Source: Bordetella parapertussis (lineage in GTDB: Bacteria > Pseudomonadota > Gammaproteobacteria > Burkholderiales > Burkholderiaceae_C). Taken from it: a stretch of DNA of 9,289 nucleotides. The stretch is from positions 1-9,289 of the forward strand of contig CAMDJU010000097.1 in NCBI GenBank assembly GCA_945900695.1, in the 5' to 3' direction. Position 1 is the first letter of the stretch. Each line of letters begins with the position of its first letter. A model generated the notes under the pieces. That model ran no database searches. It saw only the letters and a list, made by a program, of their open reading frames with translations, and had not been told where the DNA came from. Both the position numbers and the translations under genes were made by a program. Below are positions 1 through 5,834 of the stretch, piece after piece.

Positions 1-828
1 TACTACGCCCGTCATGATGACTTGAGCGAAGAAATTGCCAATGCAATCTCCGACCACTATTGCCCGCGGTTTGCAGGGGACTGGTTGCCTACCAATATGG
101 TTGGTGTGTCGGTTGCTCTGGCCGACAAGCTCGAGACCTTAGTGGGCATGTTTGGCATTGGCAACCTGCCCACCGGCGACAAAGACCCATTTGCATTGCG
201 ACGTAACGCTTTGGGTGTGATTCGCATGTTGATCGAAAAGGATTTGGCGCTAGAAATTTTCTCTTTGATCAATACGGCTTACTCAACTTTTGGTCAATCA
301 CTTGATAAGTCTGAACAGTTTGTAAGGGATGAGTTGGGAAGCTTCTTGCTGGAGCGTGTCTTGGTGCTCTACAAGGATGAAGGATCCAACATTTCTGCTG
401 TTCTTTACGCGGGAGGCTTGCTTTATTGGTCTGAGATTCCCAAGCGATTAGCCGCCGTCCGCGCCTTCGCCGCCTTGCCCGAAAGCCCCGCATTGGCTGC
501 GGCCAACAAACGCATCGGCAACATCCTGAAAAAAGCGGGTGAGGTGGACGCCCACGTCAATCCTGCGCTGCTGCAAGAAGACGCTGAGAAAAATCTCTAC
601 GCCGCCATGCAGAAACTGCTGCCCGAATCGACGGCCCAGTTTGAGGCCGGTGACTACACCGCCAGCCTGCAAATCCTGGCTGCCTTGCGCTTGCCAGTGG
701 ATGCATTCTTTGACGGCGTGATGGTCAATGCCGAGGAGATGGATTTGCGCTTGAACCGCCAGGGCTTGCTCAAAATGCTGCATGTGGCCATGAACCGCGT
801 GGCCGACTTGTCACGCTTGGCCGCTTGA
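1..828 (+). CDS. glyS: Glycyl-tRNA synthetase beta subunit, C-terminal part (5' end outside window)
   Basis: The reading frame is open from base 1, so the gene is cut by the window edge; 275 residues and the stop remain, against roughly 690 for E. coli GlyS. In the alpha2beta2 bacterial enzyme the beta chain binds tRNA-Gly and is needed for charging in the cytoplasm. The recognisable GlyS core includes VALADKLETLVGMFGIG followed by PTGDKDPFALRRNALGVIRM, the conserved stretch before the C-terminal anticodon-binding (DALR-like) domain. The end of that domain shows AALPESPALAAANKRIGNILKKAG and a closing helix ending NRVADLSRLAA. A TTG at base 22 could be mistaken for a start but lies inside the conserved protein. 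It is followed after 21 bases by gmhB. Bases 181-440 are markedly more AT-rich than the rest (see findings). Identification is firm. Confidence 0.95.
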   Translation, partial: YYARHDDLSEEIANAISDHYCPRFAGDWLPTNMVGVSVALADKLETLVGMFGIGNLPTGDKDPFALRRNALGVIRMLIEKDLALEIFSLINTAYSTFGQSLDKSEQFVRDELGSFLLERVLVLYKDEGSNISAVLYAGGLLYWSEIPKRLAAVRAFAALPESPALAAANKRIGNILKKAGEVDAHVNPALLQEDAEKNLYAAMQKLLPESTAQFEAGDYTASLQILAALRLPVDAFFDGVMVNAEEMDLRLNRQGLLKMLHVAMNRVADLSRLAA

Positions 829-849
829 CACCCCAAACCCAGACCGACC

Positions 850-1425
850 ATGAACAACAAACTCGTCATCTTGGACCGTGATGGCACCATCAACCAAGAC
901 AGCGACGACTACATCAAGTCACCCGAAGAGTGGATACCCCTGCCCGGCGCGTTGGAGGCCATCGCCCGCCTCAACCATGCGGGCTGGCAAGTGGTGGTGG
1001 CCAGCAACCAATCGGGTTTAGGGCGCGGTTTGTTTGACATGGCCACCCTTAATGCGATGCACGCCAAAATGAACAAACATTTGAGCGCTGTGGGGGGTCG
1101 GATCGATGCGGTATTTTTCTGCCCGCACGGCCCCGAAGACAAATGCCACTGTCGCAAACCTTTGCCCGGATTGTTTGAACAAATTGCCGAACGCCTGGGC
1201 ATGGATTTGAACGGCACCCATGTGGTGGGCGACAGCTTGCGCGACCTGCAAGCTGGTGTGGCCGTGGGCTGTATGCCGCACCTGGTGCACACGGGCAAGG
1301 GGGCGGCCTTCCAGGGCCAGCCCTTGCCGCACACCTTCCCCAGCCACACCCTGACCCATGCCGACCTGGCTGGTTTTGTCGATTGGCTGTTGGACGAAAA
1401 GCCCGACCCCCGCGCACCCCACTGA
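850..1425 (+). CDS. gmhB: D-glycero-beta-D-manno-heptose 1,7-bisphosphate 7-phosphatase (HAD family)
   Basis: This 191-residue protein matches the length of GmhB, which removes the C7 phosphate from heptose 1,7-bisphosphate in the cytoplasmic ADP-heptose pathway for the lipopolysaccharide inner core. HAD motifs are all visible: motif I LDRDGT with nucleophile Asp9 and acid/base Asp11, motif II Ser52 in ASNQSG, motif III Lys103 in CRKP, and motif IV GDSLRD with Asp128. The GmhB zinc loop is present as CPH...CHC (Cys91, His93, Cys99, Cys101), shorter than I recall for the E. coli loop. The same fold includes histidinol-phosphate phosphatases (HisB N-domain), but the absence of a HisB C-domain and the placement between glyS and plsC favour GmhB. 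The ATG at 850 begins directly at the HAD strand. There is no clear Shine-Dalgarno, and expression probably depends on transcription from glyS. Confidence 0.93.
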   Translation: MNNKLVILDRDGTINQDSDDYIKSPEEWIPLPGALEAIARLNHAGWQVVVASNQSGLGRGLFDMATLNAMHAKMNKHLSAVGGRIDAVFFCPHGPEDKCHCRKPLPGLFEQIAERLGMDLNGTHVVGDSLRDLQAGVAVGCMPHLVHTGKGAAFQGQPLPHTFPSHTLTHADLAGFVDWLLDEKPDPRAPH

Positions 1426-1429
1426 GACC

Positions 1430-2167
1430 ATGGCCTTCCTCCGCTCTTTGTTGCATGCCCTGTGGATGTTGATCACCGTCGTGCCCTATGCATTTCGCAT
1501 CATGGGCTTGGCGGCCATGGGGGTGCGTGGCGACCGCCTGTATTGGATTGCGGCAGCTTGGCTGCGCCAATGCATCGTGTCGGCCCAATGGATCTTGGGC
1601 ATCCGCTACCGCATTCAAGGCGAAGAAAATTTACCGGTGGGCCTAACCAGCCCAGCCATCTTGTTGGTCAAACACCAGTCCACCTATGAGACCTTCTTGT
1701 TCCCGGCCATCATGCCCCACCCCTTGGCCTATGTGTTCAAAAAAGAACTGCTGCGCTTGCCTTTTTTTGGTTGGGCCATGTCACGTTTAGACATGATCCA
1801 CATCGACCGCAGCCAGCGTGCCCAGGCCTTCAACAAAGTGGTGGCACAAGGCCGTGAACTATTGGCCCGGGGCATTTGGGTCATCATGTTCCCAGAGGGC
1901 ACGCGCATCCCCCGTGGTGAGCAAGGCCAATACAAATCGGGGGGCACCCGCTTGGCCATCGAAACCGGCGCACCCGTCATTCCCATTGCCGTCACTTCGG
2001 CCAAGTGCTGGCCGCGCAAAGCTTTCATCAAAACGGCGGGCTGGGTGGATGTCTCCATTGGTGTACCCATACCTTCAGAGGGTCGCGAGCCCGAAGAAAT
2101 GATGGCCCAGGTTCAAGCCTGGATCGAGTCGGAAATGCGGCGCCTCGACCCCGACGCCTACCTCTGA
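1430..2167 (+). CDS. plsC: 1-acyl-sn-glycerol-3-phosphate acyltransferase (lysophosphatidate acyltransferase)
   Basis: This 245-residue member of the PlsC/LPLAT family transfers an acyl chain to lysophosphatidic acid, giving phosphatidic acid for membrane phospholipids at the inner membrane. The N-terminus (about residues 1-30) is hydrophobic and likely membrane-associated. Acyltransferase motifs follow in order: motif I KHQSTYETF at 81-89, motif II around FKKELLRLPFFGWAM at 103-117, motif III FPEGTR at 154-159, and motif IV GAPVIPIAV at 180-188. Motif I is HX4E (His82, Glu87) rather than the textbook HX4D. I chose ATG 1430, four bases after the gmhB stop. The frame is open further upstream (from 1358), but that stretch overlaps gmhB and encodes nothing family-like. 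Tight spacing with gmhB and the downstream peptidase argues for one transcript. Confidence 0.92.
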   Translation: MAFLRSLLHALWMLITVVPYAFRIMGLAAMGVRGDRLYWIAAAWLRQCIVSAQWILGIRYRIQGEENLPVGLTSPAILLVKHQSTYETFLFPAIMPHPLAYVFKKELLRLPFFGWAMSRLDMIHIDRSQRAQAFNKVVAQGRELLARGIWVIMFPEGTRIPRGEQGQYKSGGTRLAIETGAPVIPIAVTSAKCWPRKAFIKTAGWVDVSIGVPIPSEGREPEEMMAQVQAWIESEMRRLDPDAYL

Positions 2168-2176
2168 GCCACGCAC

Positions 2177-3055
2177 ATGAAAACCTTGGTGCAAATGGCG
2201 CTCGACTTGTTCGACCCACCTGCGCCACCGCCAGTGCTGGCGCCCGACCCCCGGCCCACCTTGCCCCTCAGCGACGCCATGTCGCCGGCCCAATTTGCCC
2301 ACCCCCAAGCCAATCGGAGCATCTTGTTGCGCCATACCCATGTGGCATACCACTTCAAACGCGCCAGACGCCGCACCATTGGCATGGTGGTGGGCCCCGA
2401 TGGTTTGGTGGTCAGTGCACCGCGCTGGGTGGTGTTGGCCGAGGTCGAATCAGCGCTGCAAGAAAAGGGTGACTGGATTGTGCGCAAGCTCGGTGAAATG
2501 CGAGAGCGAAGCCAGCGCATGGCCCAGCAAACCATGGTTTGGCGCGAGGGCAGCAGCTTGCCTTTTTTGGGTGAGCCCACGGTGCTGGTGCTGGACCCGG
2601 GGCATCAATTCCAAGAGGCCGGTGCCAGCTTTCTGCCACGCAACCCCGATGATCCGATGGATGTTTCGCACCGCTTGTGCCTGGGCTTGCCGCGCCATGC
2701 AGACCCTGCCCAAATCCGCGATGCTGTGCAGGCCTGGTTGATGCGCCAAGCCAAGCGCATCTTCACCGAGCGGCTCAATCACTTTGCGCCACGCTTGCAA
2801 GTGCAGTGGCACAAACTCTCTCTCAGCAGCGCCAGCACCCGCTGGGGCACGGCCAGTGCCGACGGCTCCATCCGACTCAACTGGCGTTTGGTGCACTTCA
2901 AAATGGACGTCATCGACTATGTGGTGGCGCACGAACTCAGCCACCTGAGGGTCATGAACCACGGGCCGCAATTTTGGGAAACTGTGGGCACCGTCATGCC
3001 CGATTACGCCTTGCGACGGCGCCAACTCAAGGACGATGCCCTGCCACGCTGGTAA
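2177..3055 (+). CDS. YgjP/SprT-like zinc-dependent metallopeptidase (DUF45/M48-type)
   Basis: This 292-residue protein carries the YgjP-like metallopeptidase domain in its C-terminal two thirds. The catalytic motif HELSH is at 252-256 (zinc ligands His252 and His256, general base Glu253), followed by HGPQFW at 262-267, the third-ligand region typical of this family. The preceding block SSASTRWGTASADGSIRLNWRL, read in two parts, is the family's second signature, and a conserved RRRTIGMVVGPDGLVVSAP strand lies near residues 66-84. The E. coli homologue YgjP is much shorter (about 170 residues). Here there is an N-terminal extension with a proline-rich tract at about residues 13-33 and no signal peptide. 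ATG 2177 lies nine bases after plsC; Met35 (2279) is an alternative start that would drop the tract. Cellular substrates are unknown, and UTP pyrophosphatase activity has been ascribed to E. coli YgjP. Its 3' end overlaps the convergent gene. Confidence 0.85.
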   Translation: MKTLVQMALDLFDPPAPPPVLAPDPRPTLPLSDAMSPAQFAHPQANRSILLRHTHVAYHFKRARRRTIGMVVGPDGLVVSAPRWVVLAEVESALQEKGDWIVRKLGEMRERSQRMAQQTMVWREGSSLPFLGEPTVLVLDPGHQFQEAGASFLPRNPDDPMDVSHRLCLGLPRHADPAQIRDAVQAWLMRQAKRIFTERLNHFAPRLQVQWHKLSLSSASTRWGTASADGSIRLNWRLVHFKMDVIDYVVAHELSHLRVMNHGPQFWETVGTVMPDYALRRRQLKDDALPRW

Positions 3056-4097
3056 AGCGCCACACGCCATTGGCGTCTGAGCTTCGGTGCAATTGACCCG
3101 CATGCCACAGACAGTGCAAATGCGCCACCGCTTCTCCCATGGCAAACGTGGTTTGGTGCAAATCCAACGGGCGCTTGAACAGCACGGGCAGCACATCGTG
3201 CGCGCAGCAGGCCTTTTCAGCGCAGGCTTGCAAAACCTCATCCAGTCGGTCCCGGTGGTGGGCATGCAATTGCGCAATGCGCTCGTGCAAACCCACAAAG
3301 GGCTTTCCATGCGAGGGCAGGGTCAAGGTGCTGGCGGGCAGTGGCTTGAACTTGTCAATCGACGCCAAAAACAAGCGCAGGTTGTCAGCCTCGGGCTCGG
3401 CGTCGTACACACTCACGTTGGTCGAAATGCGGGGCAGCACCATGTCACCACTGATCAACACGCCAGCCTCGGCTTGGTACAAAGCGATGTGCTCGGGGGC
3501 ATGGCCAAAGCCACTGATGCATTGCCACACTTGGCCATTGATCACCACCGCTTGTTCATCTTGCAAGCGGTGAAATTGCGCCGGAATTTTGGGCACCATG
3601 CCCGCGTAATACGTGGAGCGCCCGCGCACCTGCGCCAGCGAAGCTTTGTCATGCAAGCCATGCCGCTGAAAAAACGCCGCAGCCGCGTCGCCGCCAAAGC
3701 TGTCGCGGTGCAGGGTGGCCAACACCGCCGTTTGATAGTCAGTGAAGCTGATCCACAACTGCGCTTGCCAGCGCTCACACAACCAATGGCCCAGTCCCAA
3801 GTGGTCGGGATGCATGTGCGTCACGATCACCCGCCACAGCGGTGCGCCTTGCAAGTGTTTGTCCAACACAGCCTGCCAATGTTGGCGCGTCATGGGGTTG
3901 TCAATGCCGCAATCCACAGCAGTCCACCCCACCACCCCATCGCGCACATCGCGCAACAGCCACAAATTGATGTGGTCTAAAGCGAAGGGCAGGCCCATGC
4001 GCAGCCAAAAAATGCCGGGCGCCACCTCCAAGGTATCGCCCGGTGCAGGCAACAGTTCGCCCAGGGGGTAGTGAAGTCGGTTTTCAAGTGGCGTCAT
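3027..4097 (-). CDS. Metallo-beta-lactamase-fold hydrolase (glyoxalase II/LACTB2-like)
   Basis: This 356-residue cytoplasmic protein has a complete metallo-beta-lactamase metal site: THMHPDHLG (His94, His96, Asp98, His99), GHAPEH (His199), SGD (Asp218) and PSHG (His263). That is the two-metal ligand set of hydrolytic members such as glyoxalase II and LACTB2. The C-terminal 90 or so residues (from about 270) look helical and end in a winged-helix-like segment, as in LACTB2-type hydrolases. No signal peptide is seen, which argues against a secreted beta-lactamase. The substrate cannot be read from sequence; a thioester or phosphodiester is possible. It is transcribed away from liuR, and its ATG (complement of 4095-4097) lies 18 bases from the palindromic operator, so the same regulator may control it. 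The last 29 bases overlap the end of the convergent metallopeptidase gene. Confidence 0.88.
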   Translation of the reverse strand: MTPLENRLHYPLGELLPAPGDTLEVAPGIFWLRMGLPFALDHINLWLLRDVRDGVVGWTAVDCGIDNPMTRQHWQAVLDKHLQGAPLWRVIVTHMHPDHLGLGHWLCERWQAQLWISFTDYQTAVLATLHRDSFGGDAAAAFFQRHGLHDKASLAQVRGRSTYYAGMVPKIPAQFHRLQDEQAVVINGQVWQCISGFGHAPEHIALYQAEAGVLISGDMVLPRISTNVSVYDAEPEADNLRLFLASIDKFKPLPASTLTLPSHGKPFVGLHERIAQLHAHHRDRLDEVLQACAEKACCAHDVLPVLFKRPLDLHQTTFAMGEAVAHLHCLWHAGQLHRSSDANGVWRFTSVAGHRP

Positions 4098-4115
4098 GGT
4101 GAATTCATGGATAAT

Positions 4116-4135
4116 TGACGTTTACGTAAACGTCA
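4116..4135. promoter_or_regulatory. Perfect 20-base palindrome, probable LiuR operator in the divergent region
   Basis: TGACGTTTACGTAAACGTCA pairs at all ten positions around the 4125/4126 axis. It sits between the hydrolase start (18 bases away) and the liuR start (76 bases away). A near-identical sequence occurs upstream of liuB. MerR-family regulators bind such palindromes, and from memory LiuR sites contain a TTTACGTAAA-like core. A TTGACG -35-like hexamer overlaps the left edge (4115-4120), with only poor -10 candidates (for example CATTGT 19 bases on). Assignment to LiuR is inferred from proximity and recurrence. Confidence 0.75.
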
Positions 4136-4211
4136 TGGGCATTGTAGGCGGCGGTTTCATCCCCAGCGCTTTTGCCCTGTCACACAAGGGCCAAGCCCAA
4201 CACCAGCGCAC

Positions 4212-4613
4212 ATGGCATCCACCTACAGCATCAGCGATTTGGCCAAAGAGTTCGATCTCACCACCCGTGCCATGCGCTTTTACGAAGATTTAGGCTTGCT
4301 GCAACCCACCCGCACGGGGCCTGGTGGGCGCAATCGCACCTACACCACGCGCGACCGCACCCGATTGCGCCTGACCCTGCGCGCCAAACGCCTGGGGTTA
4401 TCGTTGACCGAAGCGCGTGACCTCATCGACATGTATGACAGCCCACGCGACACCGTGCCGCAGTTGGAAAAGTTCTTGCTCATCCTGGCCGTGCACCGCA
4501 GCCAGTTAGAGGCTCAAATGGCCGAAATAGAGGTCAACCTCGACGAAGTCAAAGCCCACGAAAAAGAAGCCCGCACCTTGCTCTTGAAACACCGCAAAAA
4601 GGCCAACCCATGA
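4212..4613 (+). CDS. liuR: MerR-family transcriptional regulator, LiuR type (leucine/isovalerate catabolism)
   Basis: This is a 133-residue DNA-binding regulator. The N-terminus YSISDLAKEFDLTTRAMRFY forms the MerR helix-turn-helix (residues 5-24), followed by the hallmark RFYEDLGLLQPTR and the wing region up to about residue 75 (TYTTRDRTRLRLTLRAKRLG, then LSLTEARDLIDMYD). A long helix at about 84-128 is the dimerising coiled coil typical of the family. It contains no cysteines, so metal sensing as in MerR or ZntR is unlikely. The arrangement fits the short LiuR/IVD-operon regulators that control leucine, isovalerate and fatty-acid breakdown through acyl-CoA-type signals. The start at ATG 4212 puts the HTH at its usual distance from the N-terminus. 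A palindromic operator lies upstream (autoregulation likely), and its stop overlaps the thioesterase start by ATGA. The family call is firm; the LiuR subfamily call rests on similarity recalled from memory and on liuB downstream. Confidence 0.87.
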   Translation: MASTYSISDLAKEFDLTTRAMRFYEDLGLLQPTRTGPGGRNRTYTTRDRTRLRLTLRAKRLGLSLTEARDLIDMYDSPRDTVPQLEKFLLILAVHRSQLEAQMAEIEVNLDEVKAHEKEARTLLLKHRKKANP

Positions 4614-5044
4614 CCGCCGACCAAATAGCCTACGACCGTGTGAAACAAAGCTTTGAGCGCCAAGGCATGCTGCGCGTTTTGGGCATCGAGTTGGTGCGAG
4701 TGCAAGTCGGCTTGGTCGAGTTGCGCTTGCCCTACTCAGACGCTGTCACTCAGCAACAAGGCGGCTACCACGGCGGTGCCATGGGTGCCTTGGCCGATGT
4801 GGCCGCCGGATATGCAGGCCTCACCGTGGCACCGCCCGACAGCGAGGTCACCACCGTGGAATACAAAATCAATTTTTTGGCCTCCTTCCAAGGAGGTCAT
4901 TTGCACGCCATTGGCAAGGCGGTGCGCGCAGGCAAGCGCATCATCGTCACCACCGCCGAAGTCAGCCACAACGCCCCAGACGGCCAGGTGCGCGACTGCG
5001 CCTTGATGCAGCAAACTTTGGCCCCGGTGCCCAAAACCTATTGA
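4610..5044 (+). CDS. PaaI-family hotdog-fold thioesterase
   Basis: This is a 144-residue single hotdog domain, the normal size for the PaaI/YbgC-like acyl-CoA thioesterase families, which hydrolyse acyl-CoA or aryl-CoA esters in the cytoplasm. The signature GGYHGGAMGALADVAAGYAG (residues 51-70) contains the HGG loop and the helix bearing Asp63, the usual catalytic carboxylate. TVEYKINFLASFQGG follows at 82-96 and the RAGKR strand at 106-110, another family feature. The ATG overlaps the liuR stop (ATGA), which implies translational coupling. In an acyl-CoA catabolic setting it might release CoA from stalled intermediates, but the substrate is not determinable. A 10-base palindrome TTGACGTCAA covers its stop codon. 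Confidence 0.85.
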   Translation: MTADQIAYDRVKQSFERQGMLRVLGIELVRVQVGLVELRLPYSDAVTQQQGGYHGGAMGALADVAAGYAGLTVAPPDSEVTTVEYKINFLASFQGGHLHAIGKAVRAGKRIIVTTAEVSHNAPDGQVRDCALMQQTLAPVPKTY

Positions 5045-5050
5045 CGTCAA
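5041..5050. promoter_or_regulatory. Short palindrome TTGACGTCAA at the thioesterase/can junction
   Basis: This perfect 10-base palindrome overlaps the thioesterase stop (5042-5044) and lies 70 bases upstream of can. It uses the same TTGACG and CGTCAA arms as the two longer operators but lacks the central TTTACGTAAA-like core. It could be a degenerate regulator site or a -35 hexamer (TTGACG) for an internal promoter, though no good -10 follows at 17 bases. It may also be chance. I rate it as weak. Confidence 0.25.
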
Positions 5051-5120
5051 ACTACTTTAGGGCCCTTGCCTTGCTTCAGTCATCACAAATCACCGAACCC
5101 AACGCATCACAGACCGCACC

Positions 5121-5807
5121 ATGAGCAAAACCCTTGCAGAATTATTTGACCGCAACCGTCAGTGGGCAGCGGACACGGAGTTGAACAGCCCCGGTTTCTT
5201 CACCGGCTTATTGGCGCAACAAAAACCCAGATACATGTGGTTGGGCTGTGCCGACAGCCGGGTGCCCGCCAACGAACTGGTCGATCTGCTCCCGGGTGAG
5301 TTGTTTGTCCACCGCAATGTGGCCAACCTTTTGGTGCACTCTGACCTCAATGCCTTGAGCGTCATCCAATATGCCATCGATGTGCTGGAGGTTCAGCACA
5401 TCATCGTGGTGGGCCACAGCAACTGTGGCGGCATCCGGGCCGCACTGAATAACCAGCGCGCTGGCCTGGTCGACAACTGGTTGCGCCATGTGCAAGATGT
5501 GCGCGACGCCCAAGCGGGTTTTTTGATGGGTTTGGACGAAAGCCTGCGGGTGGACGCGCTGGTGGAGCTCAACGTCTTGGAGCAAGCGCGCAACGTGTGC
5601 CGCACCACCGTGGTCTCAGACGCTTGGCAGCGCGGCCAAAGCGTGGTCGTGCATGGCTGGGTGTATGGTTTGCACAATGGCCTGCTGCAAGACATGGCGG
5701 TCACCGCCGAAAATGCCGAAGAAGTCACCCCAGCCTACGACCATGCCCTGCGGGCCTTGCACCAACGCTGGCGGGCACGCCACCAAGCCTTGCAAACCCT
5801 TGCCTGA
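5121..5807 (+). CDS. can: Beta-class carbonic anhydrase
   Basis: This 228-residue zinc enzyme interconverts CO2 and bicarbonate in the cytoplasm; E. coli Can is 220 residues. The zinc site is complete: CADSR (Cys43, with the Asp45/Arg47 dyad) and GHSNCGG (His99, Cys102). Other family blocks are LFVHRNVANL at 61-70, SVIQYAIDVLEVQHIIVVGH, and the C-terminal HGWVYGLHNGLL at 178-189. No signal peptide is seen. ATG 5121 places CADSR at the usual distance. The gap from the thioesterase is 76 bases and that to aceK is 27, so it probably belongs to the same transcript. A local source of bicarbonate fits the biotin-dependent carboxylase whose beta chain begins at 8998. Confidence 0.95.
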   Translation: MSKTLAELFDRNRQWAADTELNSPGFFTGLLAQQKPRYMWLGCADSRVPANELVDLLPGELFVHRNVANLLVHSDLNALSVIQYAIDVLEVQHIIVVGHSNCGGIRAALNNQRAGLVDNWLRHVQDVRDAQAGFLMGLDESLRVDALVELNVLEQARNVCRTTVVSDAWQRGQSVVVHGWVYGLHNGLLQDMAVTAENAEEVTPAYDHALRALHQRWRARHQALQTLA

Positions 5808-5834
5808 GCCCACCATTGACCAAGGTCAAACAGC

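Noticed and set aside
1358..1429. Upstream extension of plsC to an earlier start inside gmhB
   Set aside because: The extra 24 codons overlap gmhB and lack any resemblance to PlsC. ATG 1430 gives the normal N-terminus with its hydrophobic segment.
3064..3076. Inverted repeat ACGCCA-T-TGGCGT just after the metallopeptidase stop, considered as a terminator
   Set aside because: The stem is short, the loop is one base (or three with a shorter stem), no T-tract follows on either strand, and it lies within the coding end of the hydrolase.
3087..3980. A 297-codon open frame on the + strand inside the metallo-beta-lactamase gene
   Set aside because: It mirrors the real - strand gene, which has all metal ligands. 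The + strand product is low-complexity (Gln, His, Arg rich) with no recognisable domain.
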